Shown here one piece after another: positions 7,594-18,556 of a DNA stretch of 64,000 bases. The notes under the pieces were generated by a model. That model was not told the origin of the DNA. It saw nothing but the letters and a program-made list of their open reading frames with translations, and did no database searches. This stretch comes from Gemmatimonadaceae bacterium. Lineage in GTDB: Bacteria; Gemmatimonadota; Gemmatimonadetes; Gemmatimonadales; Gemmatimonadaceae. Location: positions 372,001 through 436,000 of the forward strand of contig WYBP01000008.1 in NCBI GenBank assembly GCA_011525845.1, given 5' to 3'. Position 1 is the first letter of the stretch, and every line of letters starts with the position of its first letter. Made by a program: the position numbers and the translations under genes.

Positions 7594-8717
7594 TGCGTCG
7601 CGTCCTGCTCCTCCTCGCGTTCGCCGCCGGCGCCTCCCTCGACGCGCGCGCCCAGGGTGCGCTCGCGGTGCAGGGCTTCGGGTACCCCACCGGCCAGCTG
7701 AGCGCCGCGTCCCTCGGGCTCGGCGGCGCGAACGCCGAGATCGATCCCGCCTCCCCGCTCAACCCGGCGAACCTCGGACGTCCCACGCGCTACTCGATCT
7801 ATCTCCAGTACGAGCCCGAGTTCCGCCGCACCACGATCGGCAGCAACTCGTCCAACACCACCACGATCCGCTTCCCCGGGTTCCTGATGAGCGGGGCGAT
7901 CGGGCGCTTCACGCTGGGTGCGTCGTTCAGCACCCTGCTCGACCGCACCTGGTCGAACGTGTACACCGACACGATCGTGATCGACGGCACGCCGCAGAGC
8001 TCCACCCTGATCGCCGGGAGCGATGGCGCGATGAACGACGCGCGCTTTGCCTCCTCGTTCTGGATCAACCCGCGGCTGCAGGTGGGCCTTGGGGTGCACG
8101 CGATCTCCGGGGAGAACCGCGTGCAGTTCGGCCGCTTCTTCGCCGATTCGTCCGGGCTCGGCAACGTCTCGCAGAGCTCCGTGATCAACTTCTCGGGGCG
8201 CGCCTTCTCGCTCGGCGTGATCGGGGCCCCGACGTCGAACCTGCTGCTCGGGGCCTCCGCCCGGATCGGCGGGGACGTCACGGCGGAGCAGGCCGACGAG
8301 CCGCTCTCGGAGGCGAAGGTGCCCTCCCGCTTCGGCGTCACGGCCGCCTGGTTCGGGATCCCGAACACGACGATCGCGGCGCGCGTCGAGCGGACCGAGT
8401 GGACCGCGCTCGACGGACTCTCGACGGCGGCCACGACGCTCTTCGATGCGACCGAGCTCGGGCTCGGGGTCGACGTCGTGGGCCCGCGGATCGGCCAGGC
8501 ATTCTCGACGGCGCGGATCGGCTTCCGCGACCGCACCCTGCCGTACGGCGTGAACGGCGAGCAGGTGAGCGAGCGCAGCCTCTCGGGCGGAGTCGCGATC
8601 CCGCTCGCGCGGGGCCGCGGGAACATCGACCTCGCGCTGCAGCGCGCCACGCGGAAGGCCGCCGGTGCGACGGAGAAGGCCTGGTTCCTCTCGATCGGCC
8701 TGGGCATCCGGCCCTGA
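7590..8717 (+). CDS. predicted outer-membrane beta-barrel protein
   Basis: This 375-residue protein has a Sec signal peptide (hydrophobic LLLLAFAAGASL then a DARAQ cleavage site). The N-terminal segment is rich in Asn-Pro-Ala and Gly (PLNPANLGRP), resembling FadL/PorV-like barrels, followed by many alternating amphipathic beta strands. It ends in a hydrophobic strand (LSIGLGIRP) but lacks a terminal Phe. The start is the first of two tandem ATGs, overlapping the lipoprotein stop. The function is unknown and the family assignment is tentative. Confidence 0.82.
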   Translation: MMRRVLLLLAFAAGASLDARAQGALAVQGFGYPTGQLSAASLGLGGANAEIDPASPLNPANLGRPTRYSIYLQYEPEFRRTTIGSNSSNTTTIRFPGFLMSGAIGRFTLGASFSTLLDRTWSNVYTDTIVIDGTPQSSTLIAGSDGAMNDARFASSFWINPRLQVGLGVHAISGENRVQFGRFFADSSGLGNVSQSSVINFSGRAFSLGVIGAPTSNLLLGASARIGGDVTAEQADEPLSEAKVPSRFGVTAAWFGIPNTTIAARVERTEWTALDGLSTAATTLFDATELGLGVDVVGPRIGQAFSTARIGFRDRTLPYGVNGEQVSERSLSGGVAIPLARGRGNIDLALQRATRKAAGATEKAWFLSIGLGIRP

Positions 8718-8747
8718 TGCGCGCCTGACCGCCGGAGCCCCGACGCC

Positions 8748-9977
8748 ATGATGACGACCCCCGGCGCATCGGGCGCTCCCGCGCAGGCCCTCGTGCTCGT
8801 CGCGGACGACGTCGAGGCGAACGTCGAGTTGCTGCGCGACCAGCTGGCCGCACTCGACTGCCGGGTGATCCATGCGGTCGATGGCCCCTCGACGCTCGCG
8901 ATCTGCACCGCCGAGCGGCCGGACCTCTGCATCCTCGACGTCGCCATGCCAGCGGGCGACCTCGGCGTGGATGCGCGGGAGACGGGGCTGGAGGTGTGCC
9001 GGCGCCTCAAGCGCGACCCGCGCACCGCGCGCATCCCCGTGATCTTCGTCTCCGCGCTGAACGATCCCGCGGAGCGCCTGCGCGCGATCGAGGCGGGCGG
9101 GGATGACTTCCTGCTCAAGCCGCACAACCGGCACATGCTCGGCGCGCGCGTCCGCAGCCTCCTCAAGCTCAAGGGCGCGACCGACGCACTCGAGGAGAGC
9201 CTGAAGCGGCTGCGGGAGTTGCAGAAGGCGCGCGACGACCTGATGCGGATGATCGTGCACGACCTCAAGACCCCGCTCACCTCGATGCTGGCGACGCTCG
9301 AGATGCTCCGCGACGGGGACTTCGGCGCGCTCCCCGACCGGCCGGCGCGCGCCCTCTCCGACGTGGAGGGGAAGGCGGAGGACCTGCTCGGGCTCATCGA
9401 GGACCTGCTCGACGTCTCCCGGATGGAGGAGCGCTCGCTCCCCCTCCAGCCCGAACCGATCGCGCCGGCCGCGTTGATGGCCGAGATCCTGTTCGACTGG
9501 CAGCTCCGGTTCCGCCAGGAGCAGACCGAGGCGCGCACCGACGTCGCGGACGACGCGCCGGTCTTCTCCGCCGACAAGACGCTGCTCAAGCGCGTGCTCG
9601 CGAACCTCGTGCAGAACGCCGTCACGCACTCGCCGGTGCCGGTGACGCTCACGCTCGGCGCGCGGCGCGACCCCGCCGGGATCGTCCTCTCGGTGGCCGA
9701 CACCGGGCCGGGCATCCCGGATGAGTACCAGGACCTCGTGTTCCAGAAGTTCGAGCAGGTGCGCGCGCCGAACGCACCGCGGGTGCGCAGCTCGGGGCTC
9801 GGACTCGCCTTCTGTCGCGTGGCGGTGGAGTCGCACGGCGGGCGCATCTGGGTGCGGAGCCGGGAGGGGGAGGGGAGCACCTTCTTCATCCAGCTCCCGC
9901 TGGCGCCGTTGCCACGCCCTCCGCGCGTGCTGCGGACGGGAGAACACCCCGCCGTCACGCCGTCGGAAAGCCGTTGA
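8748..9977 (+). CDS. receiver domain-histidine kinase hybrid (soluble)
   Basis: The 409-residue signalling protein has an N-terminal receiver domain (about 14-135) with acidic pocket VADD, phospho-acceptor Asp64 in CILDVAMP and Lys in the LLKPH segment. A short coiled coil leads into a HisKA domain with His171 in MIVHDLKTPLTS. The HATPase domain has the N box (NLVQNAVTHS) and the G1 box (VADTGPGIP). There are no transmembrane segments, so it is cytoplasmic and probably takes its signal through the receiver domain. It follows the barrel gene by 30 bp. The cognate output regulator is not in the window. Confidence 0.92.
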   Translation: MMTTPGASGAPAQALVLVADDVEANVELLRDQLAALDCRVIHAVDGPSTLAICTAERPDLCILDVAMPAGDLGVDARETGLEVCRRLKRDPRTARIPVIFVSALNDPAERLRAIEAGGDDFLLKPHNRHMLGARVRSLLKLKGATDALEESLKRLRELQKARDDLMRMIVHDLKTPLTSMLATLEMLRDGDFGALPDRPARALSDVEGKAEDLLGLIEDLLDVSRMEERSLPLQPEPIAPAALMAEILFDWQLRFRQEQTEARTDVADDAPVFSADKTLLKRVLANLVQNAVTHSPVPVTLTLGARRDPAGIVLSVADTGPGIPDEYQDLVFQKFEQVRAPNAPRVRSSGLGLAFCRVAVESHGGRIWVRSREGEGSTFFIQLPLAPLPRPPRVLRTGEHPAVTPSESR

Positions 9978-9998
9978 GCGGCAGGGCGAGGTAGTTTC

Positions 9999-10037
9999 CT
10001 CACACCTCCAACCTCACACCTCCCATCTCCCATCCGC
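9999..10037 (+). repeat. CTCACACC/CTCCCATCTCCC pyrimidine-rich repeat before miaB
   Basis: Nearly every base is C, T or A: CTCACACC appears, then CCTCACACCTCCC, then CATCTCCCATCC. The tract ends 5 bp before the miaB ATG, and no purine-rich Shine-Dalgarno lies between. It belongs to the same family as the tracts at 18526-18555, 38064-38087 and 42779-42846. Confidence 0.65.
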
Positions 10038-10042
10038 CGTTC

Positions 10043-11371
10043 ATGCCCTCCGTCTATATCGAGACCTACGGCTGCCAGATGAACGTCAGCGACTCCGAGC
10101 TGATGTACGGCAAGCTGCGCTCGGAGGGCTACGAGACGGTGGACGCGCCGCAGGGCGCGGACGTGGTGCTCGTGAACACCTGCGCCATCCGCGAGAACGC
10201 CGAGCAACGCGTGATCGGCCGGCTGGGGGAGCTGCGGCGGGACCTCAAGCCGGGGGCGGTGCTCGGCGTGACCGGCTGCATGGCGCAGCGCCTGGGCCCG
10301 CGGCTCCTCGAGACGGACACGCGCGTCCAGCTCGTGGTGGGGCCCGACGCCTACCGCATGCTCCCGGCACTCATCGAGGGCGCACGGCAGGGAGAGCGCT
10401 TCAGCGCCACCGACTTCGACCTCGAGGAGCACTACGAGGATTTCACCGCGCGCCGCTTCGAGGGGGTGAAGGCCTGGATCCCGGTGCAGCGCGGCTGCGA
10501 CTACCGGTGCACCTACTGCATCGTGCCGACCACGCGCGGGCCCGAGCGGAGCCGCCGCCTCGCCGACGTGGTGCGCGAGACGCGCGAGGTGGTCGCACAG
10601 GGGATCACCGAGGTCGTGCTGCTCGGTCAGACGGTGAACTCCTACCACGACGGCACGCACGACTTCTCGGACCTCCTGCGTGCCGTGGGGGCGGTCGAGG
10701 GTCTGCGGCGGCTGCGGTACACGAGCCCGCACCCGAACGACTTCTCCGACCGCGTGATCGCGGCGATGGCCGAGACGCCCACGGTCTGCGAGCACGTGCA
10801 CCTGCCGATGCAGAGCGGCTCCACCTCCATGCTCAAGCGGATGCTGCGCCGGTACACGCGGGAGGAGTACCTCGACTGCGTCTCCCGCCTGCGCGCGGCG
10901 ATCCCCGGGCTCGGCCTCACCACGGACATCATCGTCGGGTTCCCGGGGGAGACGGACGAGGAGTTCGAGGAGACGCTCTCGCTCTGCCGTGAGGTGCGCT
11001 TCGACGACGCCTTCACCTTCAAGTTCTCCGCGCGCGAGGGGACGCCGGCCACCCGGATGCCGGCCGAGTGGACGGTGCCGCCCGAGGTCGTGGACGCGCG
11101 GTATGACGCGCTCTTCGCGACGCTGCGCGGGATCTCGCGCGAGCGGAACATGGCGCGGCTCGGCGAGCGCCTCGAGGTGCTGGTGGAGAAGGAGGCGCGG
11201 AAGGGCGAAGGGCTCTACCAGGCGCGCTCCCGCGACTTCAAGACCGTGCTCGTGCCTGGGACGCCGGAGTCGGTCGGCACCTACCTGCACGTGGAGCTCA
11301 CCGGCACCACCGGGGCGACCTTCACGGGCACGCCGGTCGCGGAGCGCCACGCGCTGCCGATGGCGGGGTAG
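10043..11371 (+). CDS. miaB: tRNA-2-methylthio-N6-dimethylallyladenosine synthase
   Basis: MiaB is a radical-SAM methylthiotransferase that converts i6A37 to ms2i6A37 in tRNAs reading UNN codons. All parts are visible in 442 residues. The N-terminal UPF0004 domain has three cluster cysteines (TYGCQMN, NTCAIRENAEQ, TGCMAQR). The radical-SAM triad is Cys152, Cys156 and Cys159 in CDYRCTYC. A C-terminal TRAM domain follows. Its partner miaA starts at 63231, and the two tRNA-Ser genes in this window carry the expected A36-A37-A38 target. Confidence 0.97.
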   Translation: MPSVYIETYGCQMNVSDSELMYGKLRSEGYETVDAPQGADVVLVNTCAIRENAEQRVIGRLGELRRDLKPGAVLGVTGCMAQRLGPRLLETDTRVQLVVGPDAYRMLPALIEGARQGERFSATDFDLEEHYEDFTARRFEGVKAWIPVQRGCDYRCTYCIVPTTRGPERSRRLADVVRETREVVAQGITEVVLLGQTVNSYHDGTHDFSDLLRAVGAVEGLRRLRYTSPHPNDFSDRVIAAMAETPTVCEHVHLPMQSGSTSMLKRMLRRYTREEYLDCVSRLRAAIPGLGLTTDIIVGFPGETDEEFEETLSLCREVRFDDAFTFKFSAREGTPATRMPAEWTVPPEVVDARYDALFATLRGISRERNMARLGERLEVLVEKEARKGEGLYQARSRDFKTVLVPGTPESVGTYLHVELTGTTGATFTGTPVAERHALPMAG

Positions 11372-11450
11372 GCGCGCCGCTCGCGGCGTGAGGCACCGGC
11401 GCGCACGGAAGTGATGGCGCGCTGCGGCGCGCGGGAGGCGGTGCTGCAGG

Positions 11451-13706
11451 ATGCCGCTCATCCTTCGCGCCGCCTTCACCTGGGTCGCGGCGACCGCGGC
11501 CGCGCTGGGCGGTGTGCTAGCCCACGCTCCCACGCCGATCGCTGCGGCCGTCGGCTGCGCTGTGTTCGCCATCGCCGGGGTCGCGTGGCGACGAGGCGCG
11601 TTCGCCGGAAGCGCTCCCGCGCTTGGCCTGGTCGCGGCCGCAGGGCTCCTGCTCGGCACCGACCTCCGCCGCACCGATGCGCACTGCCTCGCCGCTGCCG
11701 CGACGGCCCGCGAGTGGACGCTGCGCCTGCGGATGCCGGCGGAACCCGGGTCGTTCGTGCGCGCCGAGGGCGTCGCCCCCGGGTGCCGGCTCCTCGCGTG
11801 GGTGGCCGTGCGCAGCGGGAGTGCCGCATCCGGCAGTGTCGTGCGCATCACGCGCGCGGAGGCCTCCGCGGGTGAGGATGCGCTGCTCCTCCGCGACGCG
11901 GTGCTCACGCTGGACCGGGGTCCCGGTCCCCTCGACCGCTGGCGGAACCGCACCGCGGCATCGCTCGACGCGCGCTTCGGCACCGACGCGCCACTCGTGC
12001 GCGCCCTGCTCATCGCCGACACGCGGGGGCTCTCCCCCGAGCTCCGGGCGCGCTACGCGGACGCGGGGCTCGTGCACCTGCTCTCGATCTCGGGGCTGCA
12101 CGTGGCGATCATCGGCGGCGCGATGCTGCTGCTGTTCGAGTCGCTGCGCCTCACGCGCGCGCCGGCGGCGGGGGCTGCCGTCGCATGCACCGTGCTCTAC
12201 GTCTGCGCGATCGGCGCGCCGCCACCGGCCGTGCGCAGCGCCACCCTCTTCGCGGCGACCGCGGGGAGCCGGCTCCTGCAGCGTCCGGTCTCCCCCTGGG
12301 GCGCGTACGCCCTCGGCGCGCTCGTGCCGCTCATCGACCCGCGCACCGTGCTCGACCTCGGCTGGCAGCTCTCCGTGGCGGGGTACGCCGCGATCATCGT
12401 CGCGGGGCGCATGAGCCGGCGCCGGCTGCCCGAGGCGTGGCGCGGCTGGCGTCGCGCGCTGGCGCGCGAGCTGCTCAGCGGCGTCCTCACCACCGCCGCC
12501 ACCGCGCCGCTCGTGGCCTGGCACTTCGGGCGGTTGAGCCTGGTGTCGCCGCTCAGCAACCTGGCGGCCGGCCCGGTGGTGTCGCTGCTCCAGCCCACCC
12601 TCTTCCTCGCGATGCTGGTGCCCGTGCGCGCGCTGGCGGACTTCACGGCGGACGCCGCGCGCCCGCTCCTGCGCGCACTCGACCTCGTGGCGTCCGCGGC
12701 CGCGTCCCTTCCCGGTGCCTCCGTGGTGGTCGCCCCGACGCTCTGGGCCGCGCTGCTCGCGGGGGGCGCGACCTTCGCGCTCCTCGTGGCCGGCTGGGCG
12801 CGCGCCTGGCGCGCGCCGCTCACCATCGCACTCGGCGCGCTCGCGCTGCTCGCCTGGTTCCCCCTCGGGCCCACGCTCGGCGCCGCGGGCGCCGAGCTCC
12901 ACCTCCTCGACGTCGGGCAGGGGGACGCGATCGCGATCCGCTCGCCGCGCGGACGCTGGGTGCTGGTGGACGCGGGTCGCGCCTGGCGGTCGGGCGATGC
13001 CGGCCGGGCGACGGTCATCCCCTACGTGCGCCGTCGCGGCGGCGAGGTGGCGCTCCTCGTCCTGACGCACCCGCACGCGGACCACATCGGGGGAGCACGC
13101 AGCGTGCTCCGCGCCCTCGGCGTGCGCGAGATACGGGACGCGGCGTTCGTGGAGCGGAGCGCGACCTATCGTGAGCTGCTGGGCGAGGCCGAGGCGCAGG
13201 GGACACGATGGCAGCGTGCGCGCCCCGGCGAACGCGTCGACGTCGATGGCGTGGAGCTGGAGTTCCTCGCCCCCGACTCGACCTGGACCGCGTCGTTGCG
13301 CGACCCGAACGAGGCGAGCACGGTGGTGCGCGTGCGCTACGGCGCGGTCCGCTTCCTGCTCACCGGGGACGCGGAGCGCGGCGAGGAGGCGTGGCTCCTC
13401 GCCCACGCGCGTGACGCGCTCACGGCCGAGGTGCTCAAGGTGGGCCACCACGGTTCGGGGACGAGCTCGACGCCGGACTTCGTCGCCGCCGTCGCGCCCC
13501 GTCTCGCGCTGGTCTCGGTGGGCGCGGCGAACCTCTACGGCCATCCGAGCGCCGACGTGATGCGCCGGCTCGTGGACGCCGGCGCGACCGTGCTCCGCAC
13601 CGACCAGCTCGGCACGATCGTCGTGCGCACCGACGGTCGCGAGCTCGATGTCGAGAGCGGTGGGCGGCGCTGGCGCGTGGCACGGCCATTGCCCGTGATG
13701 CGGTGA
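11451..13706 (+). CDS. comEC: ComEC/Rec2 family DNA-uptake channel protein
   Basis: This 751-residue inner-membrane protein is the predicted channel carrying single-stranded DNA across the membrane in natural transformation. The order is: N-terminal membrane segments, a soluble DUF4131/OB-like region, the polytopic competence domain (starting near residue 195 with LLSISGLHVAIIGG), and a C-terminal metallo-beta-lactamase-like domain. The last has DVGQGDAI, and HPHADHIGG with metal ligands at residues 540-545. No other com genes are in the window, so competence is suggested rather than shown. GGGAGG lies about 15 bp before the ATG. Confidence 0.95.
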   Translation: MPLILRAAFTWVAATAAALGGVLAHAPTPIAAAVGCAVFAIAGVAWRRGAFAGSAPALGLVAAAGLLLGTDLRRTDAHCLAAAATAREWTLRLRMPAEPGSFVRAEGVAPGCRLLAWVAVRSGSAASGSVVRITRAEASAGEDALLLRDAVLTLDRGPGPLDRWRNRTAASLDARFGTDAPLVRALLIADTRGLSPELRARYADAGLVHLLSISGLHVAIIGGAMLLLFESLRLTRAPAAGAAVACTVLYVCAIGAPPPAVRSATLFAATAGSRLLQRPVSPWGAYALGALVPLIDPRTVLDLGWQLSVAGYAAIIVAGRMSRRRLPEAWRGWRRALARELLSGVLTTAATAPLVAWHFGRLSLVSPLSNLAAGPVVSLLQPTLFLAMLVPVRALADFTADAARPLLRALDLVASAAASLPGASVVVAPTLWAALLAGGATFALLVAGWARAWRAPLTIALGALALLAWFPLGPTLGAAGAELHLLDVGQGDAIAIRSPRGRWVLVDAGRAWRSGDAGRATVIPYVRRRGGEVALLVLTHPHADHIGGARSVLRALGVREIRDAAFVERSATYRELLGEAEAQGTRWQRARPGERVDVDGVELEFLAPDSTWTASLRDPNEASTVVRVRYGAVRFLLTGDAERGEEAWLLAHARDALTAEVLKVGHHGSGTSSTPDFVAAVAPRLALVSVGAANLYGHPSADVMRRLVDAGATVLRTDQLGTIVVRTDGRELDVESGGRRWRVARPLPVMR

Positions 13707-13760
13707 TACGGCCACCTTTCCGGTCGCCGACCTTCCCCGAGCCCGCTGGAGCGCGTACCC

Positions 13761-16366
<2,606 letters not shown>

Positions 16367-16383
16367 TCCGCGGTGGCCACCGC

Positions 16384-16418
16384 TTGAAGGCACCACCGCG
16401 CGCCGATAACTTTATCGG
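16384..16418 (+). promoter_or_regulatory. promoter with overlapping palindrome for fmdB-argS
   Basis: TTGAAG (16384-16389), a 17-bp spacer and TAACTT (16407-16412). The perfect palindrome CCGATAA-CT-TTATCGG (16403-16418) is centred on the -10 box and could be an operator for a dimeric regulator. The region between the mutase and fmdB genes (79 bp) has no other feature. Confidence 0.55.
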
Positions 16419-16445
16419 GCTCCGCACGTTACGCCTCTCCCCGCC

Positions 16446-16871
16446 ATGCCGACCTACGAATACCGCTGCCCCTCCGGGCACGAGTTCGAGGACTTCGTCC
16501 TCAAGATCAGCGCTGCCAAGTCCGAGCTGCCGTGCCCGACCTGTGGCGCGGTCGCTGCGCGCCGCATGTCCGCCGGCTCCGGGCTCCTGTTCAAGGGCTC
16601 CGGCTTCTACATCACGGACTACGGGAAGGACGGCAAGAAGGACCAGCGCGCCGCCGCCGCGAAGGGCGGCGATGGCGCCGCATCGGGGTCGAAGTCCGAC
16701 GCGAAGTCCGGCGGCGCCTCCTCCGGCGGGGAAGGGAGCGCCACGAAGGGCGACGGGAAGTCGGGCGACTCCGGCACCGCCAAGGCGGCAGCGAAGCCGG
16801 CGGCCCCGGCCGCCTCGGGTTCGACCGGGTCCGGCACGTCCAAGGCGCCGAAGTCCGGTTCGTCGGAGTGA
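16446..16871 (+). CDS. FmdB-like zinc-ribbon protein
   Basis: This 141-residue protein starts with the FmdB-type N terminus MPTYEYRCP and has a second knuckle LPCPTCG. The rest (about 75-141) is a low-complexity Gly/Ser/Ala/Lys tail. The first knuckle is unusual: where the family normally has CPxCGHEFE, this one reads CPSGHEFE, so the second cysteine is missing and His may take its place. The family's function is uncertain (the old 'formamidase regulator' label is weak). The stop overlaps the argS GTG (GTGA). Confidence 0.85.
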   Translation: MPTYEYRCPSGHEFEDFVLKISAAKSELPCPTCGAVAARRMSAGSGLLFKGSGFYITDYGKDGKKDQRAAAAKGGDGAASGSKSDAKSGGASSGGEGSATKGDGKSGDSGTAKAAAKPAAPAASGSTGSGTSKAPKSGSSE

Positions 16872-18511
16872 GCAGCGTCGACGTCCTGCGCGCCGCGCTG
16901 ACCCGGGCCGCCGTCGCGATCGGCGCACCTGAGGACGTCCAGCCCTCGCTCGAACGCCCGCGCGATCCCGCGCACGGCGACTGGGCGACGAACCTGGCGA
17001 TGACGCTGGCCAAGCCGCTGGGCCGGAAGCCGCGCGAGGTCGCGGACGCGCTCATCGCGGCGCTCGACGCCAAGGGCGCCGGGCTCGCCGAGGCGAGCGT
17101 CGCCGGGCCGGGGTTCATCAACTTCCGGCTCGCCACCGCCGACCTCGCCGGAGGGCTGGCGCGGGTCCTCGCCGCCGGCACCTCGTGGGGCCACGGGACG
17201 GGCGGGCAGGGGCGGTCGGCGAACGTCGAATTCGTCTCGGCGAATCCCACGGGCCCGCTCCACGTCGGGCATGGTCGCCAGGCGGCGCTCGGCGACGCCA
17301 TCGCCTCGCTGCTGACGTCGCAGGGGTGGAAGGTGACGCGTGAGTTCTACTACAACGACGCGGGTGTGCAGATCCAGAACCTCGCGCTCTCCGTGCAGGC
17401 GCGGCTCCGCGAGCTCGCGGGCGAACCCCTCGCGATCCCCGAGGGCGGCTACCACGGCGAGTACATCAAGGACATCGCCGCGACGTATCGCGCCGAGCGC
17501 GCGGACGATCCGCGCGGCGACGATCTCGAGGCGGTGCGGGCCGTGGCGGTGCGCGCGCTCCGGCACGAGCAGGACCTCGACCTGCGGGCGTTCGGCGTGC
17601 AGTTCGACCACTACTTCCTCGAGTCGTCGCTCTACACGGACGGCAAGGTGGACGCGACGGTCGCGGCGCTCACCAGGTCCGGGCACACGTTCGAGGACGA
17701 CGGCGCGCTCTTCCTGCGCACCACCGCGTTCGGCGACGACAAGGACCGTGTGATGCGGAAGCGCGACGGCACGTTCACGTACTTCGTGCCCGACGTGGCC
17801 TACCACGTGACCAAGTTCGAGCGCGGCTTCACCCGCGCGATCAACGTGCAGGGGGCGGACCACCACGGCACGACGGCCCGCGTGCGCGCGGGGCTGCAGG
17901 CGCTCGCGCTCGGCGTGCCGAAGGGCTACCCCGAGTACGTGCTCCACCAGATGGTGACCGTGATGCGGGGCGGGGAGGAGATGAAGATCTCCAAGCGCGC
18001 CGGCAGCTATGTGACCGTGCGCGACCTGATCGACGAGGTCGGGCGCGACGCGGTGCGCTACTTCCTGCTGATGCGGAAGGGCGACTCGCAGCTGGTGTTC
18101 GACGTGGACCTCGCCCGCTCGCAGAGCGAGGAGAACCCCGTCTACTACATCCAGATGGCGCACGCGCGACTCTCGGGCATCTTCCGCGTGGGCGAGGTGG
18201 ACGTCGCGTCCATCGACGGGTCGGGCGTGGAGTGGAGCGCCCTGGGGGAGCCGGAGGAGCGCGAGCTCGTGAAGGCGCTGCTCGACTATCCGGATTTCGT
18301 CGCCGCGGCGGCGGACGCGCTCGAGCCGCATCGCGTGGCCAACTGGCTCCTCGAGACGGCACGGCTCGTGCATACCTGGTACCACAAGCACCACGTGCTC
18401 GGCGAGCCGGAGCCCGTGATGCGGGCCCGACTCGCGCTGGCACGCGCGGCACAGTTGACGTTGGCCAGCGGTCTCGGCCTGCTCGGCATCTCCGCTCCGG
18501 AGCGGATGTAG
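16868..18511 (+). CDS. argS: arginyl-tRNA synthetase
   Basis: Class I synthetase charging tRNA-Arg, 547 residues from a GTG that overlaps the fmdB stop. The frame is open further upstream through fmdB, but only from here does it match the ArgRS N-terminal domain (DPAHGDWATNLAM). The HIGH-type motif is HVGH (132-135), the KMSKS-type motif is KISK (373-376), and the anticodon-binding helical domain ends the protein (QLTLASGLGLLGISAPERM). This is a complete, ordinary enzyme. Confidence 0.96.
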   Translation: MSSVDVLRAALTRAAVAIGAPEDVQPSLERPRDPAHGDWATNLAMTLAKPLGRKPREVADALIAALDAKGAGLAEASVAGPGFINFRLATADLAGGLARVLAAGTSWGHGTGGQGRSANVEFVSANPTGPLHVGHGRQAALGDAIASLLTSQGWKVTREFYYNDAGVQIQNLALSVQARLRELAGEPLAIPEGGYHGEYIKDIAATYRAERADDPRGDDLEAVRAVAVRALRHEQDLDLRAFGVQFDHYFLESSLYTDGKVDATVAALTRSGHTFEDDGALFLRTTAFGDDKDRVMRKRDGTFTYFVPDVAYHVTKFERGFTRAINVQGADHHGTTARVRAGLQALALGVPKGYPEYVLHQMVTVMRGGEEMKISKRAGSYVTVRDLIDEVGRDAVRYFLLMRKGDSQLVFDVDLARSQSEENPVYYIQMAHARLSGIFRVGEVDVASIDGSGVEWSALGEPEERELVKALLDYPDFVAAAADALEPHRVANWLLETARLVHTWYHKHHVLGEPEPVMRARLALARAAQLTLASGLGLLGISAPERM

Positions 18512-18525
18512 CGCCGCCGCAGTGA

Positions 18526-18555
18526 CTCACACCTCACACCTCACATCTCACACCT
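18526..18555 (+). repeat. CTCACACC tandem repeat before the PfkB kinase gene
   Basis: Four imperfect copies of an 8-bp unit: CTCACACC, CTCACACC, CTCACATC, then TCACACCT. The tract ends one base before the kinase ATG, so no Shine-Dalgarno can fit between. It is the cleanest member of the repeat family seen before miaB, btuB and clpB. Confidence 0.75.
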
Positions 18556-18556
18556 G

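Noticed and set aside
7799-12022. 1407-codon open frame on the - strand
   Set aside because: It runs antisense across several confident genes (barrel protein, histidine kinase, miaB), is Arg/Ser/Pro-rich and has no recognisable domain. Typical of high-GC shadow frames.
18526-18555. CRISPR or microsatellite array
   Set aside because: The unit is 8 bp with only four copies and no spacers, and it sits precisely before a start codon with relatives elsewhere. Better treated as a leader repeat.
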